Part shown: positions 34,066 through 40,603 of the stretch, piece after piece
Numbering within the stretch: position 1 is the first letter of the stretch
Layout of the letters: every line of letters begins with the position of its first letter
Assembly (NCBI GenBank): GCA_021324135.1
Contig: JAJPJO010000493.1
Location: forward strand, 1-40,603
Length of the DNA stretch: 40,603 nt
Direction of reading: 5' to 3'
From: Pseudomonadota bacterium
Lineage (GTDB): Bacteria > Cyanobacteriota > Vampirovibrionia > Obscuribacterales > Obscuribacteraceae
Program-made: the position numbers and the translations under genes
Notes under the pieces: generated by a model
Told to the model about the DNA's origin: nothing
The model's database searches: none
Seen by the model: the letters and a program-made list of their open reading frames with translations, nothing else

Positions 34066-36759
34066 ATGCAGGAGTTCCGCCGAAACCCTGATGCCTTCCT
34101 GGCTCTTCTTAAGGAAGAGCAGATGCATAAATCGCATGGTCGCTTGAAGATTTACTTCGGCTACGCGCCTGGCGTAGGCAAAACATATTGCATGCTGGAG
34201 GACGCGCAAAAGCTGAGCAAAGAAAAGATCGATATCGTGATCGGCATCGCTGAAACACACGGAAGAGAGGCTACGCAAGCGCTTCTCGAAGGATTGGAGG
34301 TGCTGCCCCGCCAGCTTGTTTCATACAAAGGCGCCGAGCTCAAGGAATTTGATATCAATGCCGCCTTGAAGCGCAAACCGCAAGTTATCGTCGTCGATGA
34401 GCTGGCCCATACGAACGCGCCGGGCATGAGGCATGAAAAGCGCTGGCAAGACATCCTCGAGCTGCTCGAGAATGGCATTGACGTTTTCACCACGCTAAAC
34501 GCCCAGCATATTGAAACGTTGAACGATCGAGTCGCTCAAATAACCAGGATTCAAGTGCGTGAGCGAGTGCCCGATTCGGTGGTCGAGAAAGCTTTTGAGA
34601 TCGAGCTTGTAGACTTGCCTGTAGACGAGCTTCTCCAGAGGTTGACGGAAGGCAAGGTTTACATTCCCGAGCAAGCCGCCACCGCTCTGGAGAATTTTTT
34701 CCGCAAGGGCAACTTGATCGCCTTGAGGGAAATCGCGCTCTTGTACGTCGCTCAGCATGTCGATGCACAGATGGAGCGCTATCGGGAGATGCACCGCATC
34801 CAGTCGGTCTGGCCCGCCGCCGATCGAATTCTCGTCGGCATCAGCAGCAATCCGCTGTCGGTCAGATTGATCCGAGCAGCGAAGCATATGGCGACGGCGT
34901 TGCATGCTGAATGGCTTGTCGCCTTCGTGGCCACACCCGAGCATGCCAACTCCTCAGATGAGGATCGCGCCAGAGTGATTCAGAACTTGAGGCTGGCCGA
35001 GCAGCTTGGCGCCGAGATCGTCGAGATCGCCGGCGTCAGTGTGGCTGAGGAATTGATTCAATGCGCCAGGCAATTCAATGTTTCCAAAATAGTGATCGGC
35101 AAACCGGCCCGATCGAAATGGGTGGATTACGCTTTTGGTTCGATAGTTGAGGACGTTATCCGGCAGAGCGGAGACATTGATGTGTATGTGATCACAGGCG
35201 AGGGCGGCTCTTCCTCGCCCAGCTCTTTGCCCTTTCGCTGGCAACGCACGAGCCGCACGGCCGACTACTGGAAAGCCGGTTTAGTTGTCGCATTGTGCAC
35301 ACTGATTGTCTATCCTCTCTTCGATTTTCTGGCACCTCTCAACCTGGCAATGATCTATCTGCTCGGGGTAGTTTTGGTCTCGGTTCGCTACGGCCGCGGG
35401 CCATCAATGCTGGCATCGATTCTGAGCGTGGCGGCATTTGATTTTTTCTTCATACCGCCGCGTTTCACTTTCGTCATAGCCGACACCCAATATTTCATAA
35501 GCATGTTTGTGATGCTGACCATCGCCCTGGTGATTAGCACTCTCACCGCCCGGGTCAAGCAACAAGCCGAAATATCAAGTCAAAAGGAAAGGCGCACTGC
35601 ATTTCTTTATTCGATGTCCAAGGAGCTGTCGAGCAAGCAAGATCGAAACGAAATTTTCAACATCGGCGTTCGTCACATATCGGAAGTCTTTGATGCTCAA
35701 GTTGCCGTACTGCTTCCCGACGCGCAGAATCAGTTATTCGTGGCGGCCGACGCAACCGGTAATCACAGGCTCGAGCAAGCGGACGAGGCCGTTGCCCAGT
35801 GGGTCTATTTCAACCAGCAACCGGCCGGTGCCGGAACGAACACCCTGCCCGGCACCGACGCGCTATATTTGCCCCTCTCCGGAACCGATCGCATGATCGG
35901 CGTTCTGGCCATTAAGCCCACAGACATGCAAAAGCTATCGCGACCCGACCAGCTGCAGCTATTGCAAACATTCGCCAGCCAACTCTCTCTAGCGTGCGAG
36001 CGTTCCAATCTGGCTGAGGAAAATCAGCAGGCGCAAGTGCAGATGAAGACGGAGCAGCTGAGAAGCTCACTTCTCAGTTCTGTTTCCCACGATCTGCGCA
36101 CTCCTCTTGCCACCATCACTGGTGCAGCCAGCAGCATCATCGAAGCACCGGAGAGTCTCGATCTCGACAGCTGCAGAGAGCGTGCAAAAGAGATCTACAG
36201 CGAATCAGTTCGGCTCAATCGACTGGTAAGCAATCTGCTCGATATGACCAAGCTGCAATCAGGCGCCTTAAAGGTGAAGAAAGAATGGCACCCGCTGGAT
36301 GAGCTGATTGGCGCAGCCCTGAGTGTAATGGACGACAAGCTGGGCGAGAGGCAGGTGAAAACGAACATGCCTGATGATCCCGTCCTGGTGCCTGCTGATG
36401 CCATCCTGATTCAACAGGTGCTTGTTAATTTGCTCGACAACGCCGTAAAATACAGTCCGGCGTCGTCTCCGATTGAAATTACCGCCCAGCGTTGCGAGGA
36501 TTCGATCATGATTTCGGTGGCCGATCACGGCCCGGGTATTCCGATGGAGCACAGAGATCTGATCTTCCAAAAATTCTTCCGTGATGCGCCTGAGACCACA
36601 TTCGGTGCCGGGCTGGGGCTGGCTATTTGTGCCGGCATCATCGAGGCGCATGGAGGGAAAATCTGGGTGGAGGACACCCCGGGTGGTGGCTCTTTGTTTC
36701 GTTTCACATTGCCTATTGATGACGAAATGCCAACTATCGATCCGGAGCTTCTGGAGTAA
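34066..36759 (+). CDS. kdpD: Potassium sensor histidine kinase KdpD
   Basis: An 897-residue sensor kinase. Domains in order: KdpD N-terminal domain with Walker A FGYAPGVGKT (31-40) and DELAHTNAPGMRHEKRWQD; a USP-like domain (about 250-380) ending VIRQSGDIDVYVI; four short membrane helices (about 405-500); a GAF domain (about 520-640); then HisKA with His675 in SVSHDLRTPLATITG, and the ATPase with NLLDNAVKYSP, DHGPGIP and GAGLGLAIC. It phosphorylates KdpE under potassium limitation or osmotic stress, as in the E. coli system. The gene begins one base after kdpC and is followed 5 bases later by kdpE. Confidence 0.97.
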   Translation: MQEFRRNPDAFLALLKEEQMHKSHGRLKIYFGYAPGVGKTYCMLEDAQKLSKEKIDIVIGIAETHGREATQALLEGLEVLPRQLVSYKGAELKEFDINAALKRKPQVIVVDELAHTNAPGMRHEKRWQDILELLENGIDVFTTLNAQHIETLNDRVAQITRIQVRERVPDSVVEKAFEIELVDLPVDELLQRLTEGKVYIPEQAATALENFFRKGNLIALREIALLYVAQHVDAQMERYREMHRIQSVWPAADRILVGISSNPLSVRLIRAAKHMATALHAEWLVAFVATPEHANSSDEDRARVIQNLRLAEQLGAEIVEIAGVSVAEELIQCARQFNVSKIVIGKPARSKWVDYAFGSIVEDVIRQSGDIDVYVITGEGGSSSPSSLPFRWQRTSRTADYWKAGLVVALCTLIVYPLFDFLAPLNLAMIYLLGVVLVSVRYGRGPSMLASILSVAAFDFFFIPPRFTFVIADTQYFISMFVMLTIALVISTLTARVKQQAEISSQKERRTAFLYSMSKELSSKQDRNEIFNIGVRHISEVFDAQVAVLLPDAQNQLFVAADATGNHRLEQADEAVAQWVYFNQQPAGAGTNTLPGTDALYLPLSGTDRMIGVLAIKPTDMQKLSRPDQLQLLQTFASQLSLACERSNLAEENQQAQVQMKTEQLRSSLLSSVSHDLRTPLATITGAASSIIEAPESLDLDSCRERAKEIYSESVRLNRLVSNLLDMTKLQSGALKVKKEWHPLDELIGAALSVMDDKLGERQVKTNMPDDPVLVPADAILIQQVLVNLLDNAVKYSPASSPIEITAQRCEDSIMISVADHGPGIPMEHRDLIFQKFFRDAPETTFGAGLGLAICAGIIEAHGGKIWVEDTPGGGSLFRFTLPIDDEMPTIDPELLE

Positions 36760-36764
36760 AACAT

Positions 36765-37472
36765 ATGAACGATCAATCAGCCAATCAGCCTGTTGTGCTC
36801 GTCATCGAAGACGAAGCGCCCATTCGCCGATTTTTGAAGCTGACTCTTTCCGAGCACGGATTCAAGTTCAAGGAAGCTTTGACCGGACAAGAGGGTCTGC
36901 AAAAGGCGGCGTTCGACAAACCCGATTTGATCATTCTCGATCTCGGTTTGCCGGATCTCGAAGGTCTCGAGGTGACAAAGCAACTGAGGGAGTGGTCAAC
37001 CATTCCGATCATCGTTCTATCGGCGCGCGGCAATGACAAAGACAAAGTTGAGGCGCTTGATGCCGGAGCCGACGATTACCTGACGAAACCATTCAGCGTG
37101 CCCGAGCTTTTGGCCCGGCTGCGCGTGGCCATGCGGCATGCGGCACGGCTGGCTCCCGAGCCGGATGGGGCGAACTTCGCTTTTGGTGATGTGCGGGTCG
37201 ATTTGCTCAAACGTCAGGTGTTCGTCGAAGACGCCGAAGTGCATCTAACTCCGATCGAATACAAGTTACTGTTGGCGATGGTTCAGCACGCCGGTAAAGT
37301 GGTGACTCACAATCAGCTCCTTCGCCAGATCTGGGGCGACAGCTACGGAGACGAAAGTCATTATGTGCGTGTTTTTATGGCACAACTGCGGCGCAAGCTG
37401 GAGAAGGATTCGGCTCATCCTCGGCACTTCATAACCGAACCCGGGGTAGGCTACCGCCTCAAAATCGATTGA
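36765..37472 (+). CDS. kdpE: Response regulator KdpE
   Basis: A 235-residue OmpR/PhoB-type regulator. The receiver has VLVIEDEAPIRRFL, phospho-acceptor Asp59 in LIILDLGLPDLEG, and KPF near residue 110. The winged-helix DNA-binding domain contains LTPIEYKLLLAMVQHAGKVVTHNQLLRQIWG and ends GVGYRLKID. It should activate kdp transcription once phosphorylated by KdpD. A GGAG-containing ribosome site lies near the end of kdpD. The gene converges on the BNR-repeat gene, whose stop is 14 bases beyond. Confidence 0.97.
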   Translation: MNDQSANQPVVLVIEDEAPIRRFLKLTLSEHGFKFKEALTGQEGLQKAAFDKPDLIILDLGLPDLEGLEVTKQLREWSTIPIIVLSARGNDKDKVEALDAGADDYLTKPFSVPELLARLRVAMRHAARLAPEPDGANFAFGDVRVDLLKRQVFVEDAEVHLTPIEYKLLLAMVQHAGKVVTHNQLLRQIWGDSYGDESHYVRVFMAQLRRKLEKDSAHPRHFITEPGVGYRLKID

Positions 37473-37486
37473 CGGCAGACGATCTT

Positions 37487-38701
37487 CTAACGGCTGTTGT
37501 GCGCGTGAATTTCGGGATCGACGGCGAATACCGGTCCGGTAGGCACATCGGCGCTGCAAGAGGTGATCTTGATGATATGTTCATTGGCCGCATCCGCTTC
37601 CCAAGCCACGTATACCAGGTTACCGATCAGCGCCACATCAGGAGAATGAGATTTTTCCTTTGTGTGCGAAAAATTCAGGACGCTGGAAAAACCACCTTTG
37701 ATGCCGATTCTGCCGAAGATCTCCATGCCACCAAGGCTGGTATCAGACCAGACAAGCGCCAGGCGCGCTTTCCCATCAGAAGCGATCTGCGGCTGGCTGG
37801 AAACGCCTGGAGTGTCGGAGAAGTTCAGGGGCTTTGCGAAATATCCCCGCTCACCAGAAACGACACCCCATATATCAGGAGCGTGCAATTTGCGTGAGCT
37901 GTCGGCCCAGGCAAGGTAGATTTTGTCATCATGCGAGCACGCCAGGGTCGGATGCTGGGAAACATGAGCGCTCTTTGATACATTGTAAGGTTTCGTCCAC
38001 CTGCCCTCCAGATATCGCGAGTAAAATATGTCGGGGTGCGACTCTCCGAAACTAGTGTCAACCCAGGCGACATGAACCGTTCCGCTCGCTGAAACAACCG
38101 TCGCCGGCTCATGGCTTTTGCCGGGAGTCTTGGCTATATCCATGAACGGTGACCAGCTCTTGCCATTGTCGGAAGAGCGACTGTAGAAAATGTCGGTGAC
38201 ACCATTAGTGGTGTCGGTCCAAACGACATGGACTGCCTTGTCCGGACCTACCGCTATGGCGGGCTCACTTGATACGCCCGGCGTTTTCGAGACATTTACC
38301 GGAGCGCTCCAGCTCTTGCCGCGATCGGCTGAACGAGCGAAGAAGACATCCGGATGGGCCTCACCAGATGCAGTATCAACCCAGCAAACATCGATTGCTC
38401 CACTCGCTTCGGTTGCTATGTCGGGTTCCCAGCTTGCGCCCTGTGAACTGCTTATATCTTGAGGGGCAGTCCAGATCCGGCCGCCATCGGCACTTTGCGT
38501 ATGGAAGATGTGTTGAACTTTGTGGTCTTTGGCTGAGGACTCGAAGACGACATGAATATGCTCCTCGCCATCGCCGGCGATCACAGGATTATGACCATGA
38601 GCTATGTCGACGCATTTTTCCGGTGTCTCAGCAAACGACACTGCGGACAATTCCAACAGCAACGGAAGCAGAAGAATCACCGCTGAAAAAAAGTGCCTCA
38701 T
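37487..38701 (-). CDS. Secreted BNR/Asp-box (sialidase-like) beta-propeller protein
   Basis: A 404-residue exported protein. Residues 1-24 form a signal peptide (LLLPLLLELSAVSFA-ET). The rest consists of six or so repeats of about 55-60 residues. Each carries a V(H/D)V(V/A)W-type strand with a D(T/S) turn, and several have an Asp-box (QSADGGRIW, RSADRGKSW, RSSDNGKSW). Such repeats build a six-bladed propeller as in sialidases. The catalytic Arg triad and nucleophile of true sialidases cannot be confirmed, so glycan binding or another role is possible. AGAGGAG lies before the ATG. It lies 35 bases after the tandem paralogue genes and may be cotranscribed. Confidence 0.8.
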   Translation of the reverse strand: MRHFFSAVILLLPLLLELSAVSFAETPEKCVDIAHGHNPVIAGDGEEHIHVVFESSAKDHKVQHIFHTQSADGGRIWTAPQDISSSQGASWEPDIATEASGAIDVCWVDTASGEAHPDVFFARSADRGKSWSAPVNVSKTPGVSSEPAIAVGPDKAVHVVWTDTTNGVTDIFYSRSSDNGKSWSPFMDIAKTPGKSHEPATVVSASGTVHVAWVDTSFGESHPDIFYSRYLEGRWTKPYNVSKSAHVSQHPTLACSHDDKIYLAWADSSRKLHAPDIWGVVSGERGYFAKPLNFSDTPGVSSQPQIASDGKARLALVWSDTSLGGMEIFGRIGIKGGFSSVLNFSHTKEKSHSPDVALIGNLVYVAWEADAANEHIIKITSCSADVPTGPVFAVDPEIHAHNSR

Positions 38702-38736
38702 GTGACTCTCCTCTCGATTCTTTCCTCACCCACCGA

Positions 38737-39117
38737 TCAATCCATTTCCGACAGGCTGAACGCTTCTTTGCTAAATGCATCCTCAGCGGTAAAGGCATGC
38801 TTTGGACCATAAAAGCAACCTTCTATTGTGCCCTGACATATTCCGACCCAGGGAGCAATCAGTCCGCCCCAAAACTTCCATGAATAATTGTCGCCCTTGT
38901 ACTCTGCCAGGATGCTTTTTGTGTCGCTAACCGAGCGACGCACCATGGCAATTGGTGTCCCGACGGCTGTGGCCAGCAGACGCACCGGAACACCGATTAT
39001 CGCCTTTGAGCCGCCGTCAGCGCGTGCTGCTGTTGCATTGCAGCAAGAGAGTATGGCAAGGCAGCAGATTATAGTGTTGAACTTCAAAAGACGCACCCTC
39101 TTATCTGCAATATTCAT
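38737..39117 (-). CDS. Paralogue 1 of a tandem family of small exported proteins with FSKxxFSLSE end
   Basis: 126 residues. A signal peptide or N-terminal helix (FNTIICCLAILSCCNATAARA) leads to IGVPVRLLATAVGTPIAMVRRSVSDTK, a glycine-containing hydrophobic segment with a GTP-I motif, and an ending AFSKEAFSLSEMD. The same order (VGTP, then a Trp-containing hydrophobic segment, then the FSK motif) occurs in the three genes upstream. ATG 39117 shares one base with the preceding gene's stop (TGATG), implying coupling, since no ribosome site is visible. A membrane-linked, outer-envelope or structural role is possible; no known family recognised. Confidence 0.65.
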   Translation of the reverse strand: MNIADKRVRLLKFNTIICCLAILSCCNATAARADGGSKAIIGVPVRLLATAVGTPIAMVRRSVSDTKSILAEYKGDNYSWKFWGGLIAPWVGICQGTIEGCFYGPKHAFTAEDAFSKEAFSLSEMD

Positions 39118-39683
39118 CAACGAGCCGCCATTTCACCGAGGCTGAATTGATCTTTTGAAAACGGTTTGTCGGCATTGACGAGGCTGTTGATGGTTGAGTA
39201 AACAGGCGCCTCCGCCGCTCCAACCGTTGCGGCAAAGGGCAACCAGAACATGCCGGCTATGATTCTCATATGTTGCTTATCAGTATCCCCGACGCAGCCT
39301 TTGATGCCGTCCTTCTCTTCATCGACGATTTTGCGCGCCATGCAGATTGGCGTCCCCACGACAGCACCTACGGCAAAGGCTACGGATTTGAACGGTAAAG
39401 TCGCCCAGTTTATTTTTTTGCCACCATTTGTGGTGCCGGTTGCGCCGGCACTCTTAGACTGATTGGCAGCCGCATCCGGATTTGGATTTGGATCTGGATT
39501 TGCGTTTGGAATTGGATTAGCATTACCATTAGCATCTTGTCCGTTTTGTCCGGCATCGGCAATTTCTTTTGCGTAGGCTGGTTGTTTGTCATTGCTCGAA
39601 CTTATGACTTGCGCATCGGCAAGCGAAGACAGGTTTGCGGTCGCGAGCATCACTAATAAGATCACCAATCGCCCTGGCTTCAT
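39117..39683 (-). CDS. Paralogue 2 of the tandem PFSKxQFSLGE family
   Basis: 188 residues. A signal peptide (LVILLVMLATANLSSLADA) is followed by an Asn/Pro/Asp/Gly-rich linker (ANPIPNANPDPNPNPD). Then come ATLPFKSVAFAVGAVVGTPICMARKIVDEEKDGI and MFWLPFAATVGAAEAPVYSTINSLV, ending KPFSKDQFSLGEMAAR. The two hydrophobic blocks and end motif match the neighbours at 38737, 39832 and 40355. I use ATG 39683, which has AAGGGG 8 bases upstream; GTG codons at 39689 and 39692 are possible but less likely. Function unknown. Confidence 0.7.
   Translation of the reverse strand: MKPGRLVILLVMLATANLSSLADAQVISSSNDKQPAYAKEIADAGQNGQDANGNANPIPNANPDPNPNPDAAANQSKSAGATGTTNGGKKINWATLPFKSVAFAVGAVVGTPICMARKIVDEEKDGIKGCVGDTDKQHMRIIAGMFWLPFAATVGAAEAPVYSTINSLVNADKPFSKDQFSLGEMAAR
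39478..39519. repeat. Degenerate hexamer repeat coding a Pro/Asn linker
   Basis: Units of GGATTT (read on the plus strand) repeat about seven times with small changes. They code for the NPNPDP-like linker of the overlapping gene. Slippage could change linker length between strains. Confidence 0.6.
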
Positions 39684-39831
39684 ACGCACCACCCCTTGTT
39701 ATCTCGCAGAGAATTCGAATCAGGCAATCAAGCTTTACACAAAGCCATTAAATCAAAACACAATTTCACAAACAATGCACTAACAATTCATTAAGCAGAG
39801 GTTGTGAAGATTGGCTATGCAAGCGGTCTCG

Positions 39832-40341
39832 CTATTTGTAAGTCTCGCCCCCGTAGCGCAGGTTCGGACTGATTGGCTCCTCTTTGCCCAGGCTGAATTG
39901 TCCCTTGCTGAACGGTTTATCAAAATGATCGATGCTATTGTTGACGGCATAGAAAGGTGCCTCGAGAATGCCTGACACGGCTGAAAATGGCGCCCAAAAG
40001 ACCCCGCATGGAATGGCTAAACGCGGCTTCGGTTTTTCCCCTGCCATCTGGGTAATACCATATTTTTCCTCATCAAGCGGTTTGCGCACTGCATTGACAG
40101 GCGTTCCTAAAACCGCACCTGTTGCTGCAGCCAGCACCTTCACAGGAAACATCGCCCAACCGGATTTGGATTTCGGCTTTGTTTTTTGCGGAGAGGCATT
40201 TTGAGCGTCTGGAATTGCGCCACGCACGGGCACTGATTCTTCCTTTTCTGTGGACGTGGTCGTGTCCTCCGCAGCCGCCGATAATGCCATTAAACATGGT
40301 GCCACGAGAGCAACAATCATGAACGGTATCTGTTTGCGCAT
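39832..40341 (-). CDS. Paralogue 3 of the tandem PFSKxQFSLGE family
   Basis: 169 residues. A signal peptide (FMIVALVAPCLMALSAAA-ED) is followed by a polar linker. Then come AMFPVKVLAAATGAVLGTPVNAVRKPLDEEKYGI, a second block FWAPFSAVSGILEAPFYAVNNSI, and the motif KPFSKGQFSLGK. I start at ATG 40341 (AGAGGA six to seven bases upstream) rather than the longer frame at 40386, which would overlap the previous gene's stop region. The best-matched partner is the gene at 39117. Function unknown. Confidence 0.7.
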   Translation of the reverse strand: MRKQIPFMIVALVAPCLMALSAAAEDTTTSTEKEESVPVRGAIPDAQNASPQKTKPKSKSGWAMFPVKVLAAATGAVLGTPVNAVRKPLDEEKYGITQMAGEKPKPRLAIPCGVFWAPFSAVSGILEAPFYAVNNSIDHFDKPFSKGQFSLGKEEPISPNLRYGGETYK

Positions 40342-40354
40342 GAACGTTCCTCTT

Positions 40355-40603
40355 TTATTTCTTGTCCGTAGGGGGATCAAGCTCACCCAGGCTAAACTGC
40401 TCTTTGCTGAACGGCCTTTCGGCCATCCACGCGTCTTTGATGGAATAGAAGGGCGCTTCCAATGAGGTCAACACCAGAGCACAGGGGAGCCACACCGCCA
40501 TCGAAGGGTACAACAATAATTTATTATCGCTGTTTTCCTTGATGCTGCCGGCCAGCCCCTCACCGCCTTCCTTGATTTCTTGAGGCAGCTTGCGCGCAAA
40601 ACA
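40355..40603 (-). CDS. Paralogue 4 of the tandem PFSKxQFSLGE family, cut by the window end
   Basis: The last 82 codons of a minus-strand gene whose start lies beyond the window. The visible part reads FARKLPQEIKEGGEGLAG, then LLLYPSMAVWLPCALVLT, then SLEAPFYSIKDAW and AERPFSKEQFSLGELDPP to the stop. It contains the second hydrophobic block and the family end motif seen in the three downstream genes. Thirteen bases separate its stop from the start of the next gene, so they are probably one operon. Confidence 0.65.
   Translation of the reverse strand, partial: CFARKLPQEIKEGGEGLAGSIKENSDNKLLLYPSMAVWLPCALVLTSLEAPFYSIKDAWMAERPFSKEQFSLGELDPPTDKK

Noticed and set aside
39478-39519. Hexamer repeat as a CRISPR or regulatory array
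   Set aside because: It lies inside a coding frame and simply encodes an Asn/Pro linker. There are no spacers.

Overview
The window most resembles a non-photosynthetic relative of Cyanobacteria (Vampirovibrionia/Melainabacteria, perhaps Obscuribacterales). This is an inference from gene flavour: two long proteins built from MshEN/GspE-N-like repeats, a Hanks kinase with a single membrane anchor, a GlnX/PknG-like pair, and many small secreted proteins of unknown family. There is no rRNA or single-copy phylogenetic marker here, so the lineage is tentative. Base composition and gene style look uniform and nothing marks a large recent insertion. No tRNA, rRNA, insertion sequence or CRISPR array was seen.

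Layout. (1) 1-6.3 kb: a small membrane protein, a Ser/Thr kinase, small secreted proteins, a matrixin-type metalloprotease, a GNAT acetyltransferase and an ACT-domain protein. (2) 6.3-16.1 kb: an S9 peptidase, then a compact molybdenum-cofactor operon moaD-moaE-moaA-moaCB-moeA followed by a dienelactone hydrolase. The operon is flanked on both sides by paralogous repeat proteins of unknown function. (3) 16.4-19.7 kb: an SLT-type lytic transglycosylase converging on a two-gene encapsulin operon. The first gene encodes a hemerythrin-like protein with a Gly/His-rich linker and a probable C-terminal loading tail; the second encodes the encapsulin shell. A hypothetical protein lies upstream. (4) 20.2-29.3 kb: a minus-strand run of a beta-barrel-like protein, two paralogous APC-type permeases separated by a DUF2254 protein, a PknG-tail-like protein without a kinase domain, and a GlnX-like four-helix membrane protein. 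(5) 29.5-37.5 kb: a complete kdpFABCDE high-affinity potassium system, divergent from region 4. (6) 37.5-40.6 kb: a BNR/sialidase-like secreted protein and four tandem paralogues that share a C-terminal PFSKxQFSLGE-type motif. The last one is cut by the window end.

How the genes may work together. The moa genes cover molybdopterin synthesis from GTP up to molybdenum insertion. The encapsulin pair should form a protein nanocompartment filled with a hemerythrin-like diiron protein, plausibly for oxygen, peroxide or nitric-oxide handling. Regions 4 and 5 look like an ion, osmotic and nutrient homeostasis block: Kdp imports potassium under KdpDE control, and the APC permeases (substrate unknown) sit divergently beside it.

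Several starts were moved from the longest open frame because a good Shine-Dalgarno site lies before a shorter one. Examples are the encapsulin (GTG 17901), its cargo (18581), the hydrolase (TTG 14031), moaCB (11781) and moeA (12682).
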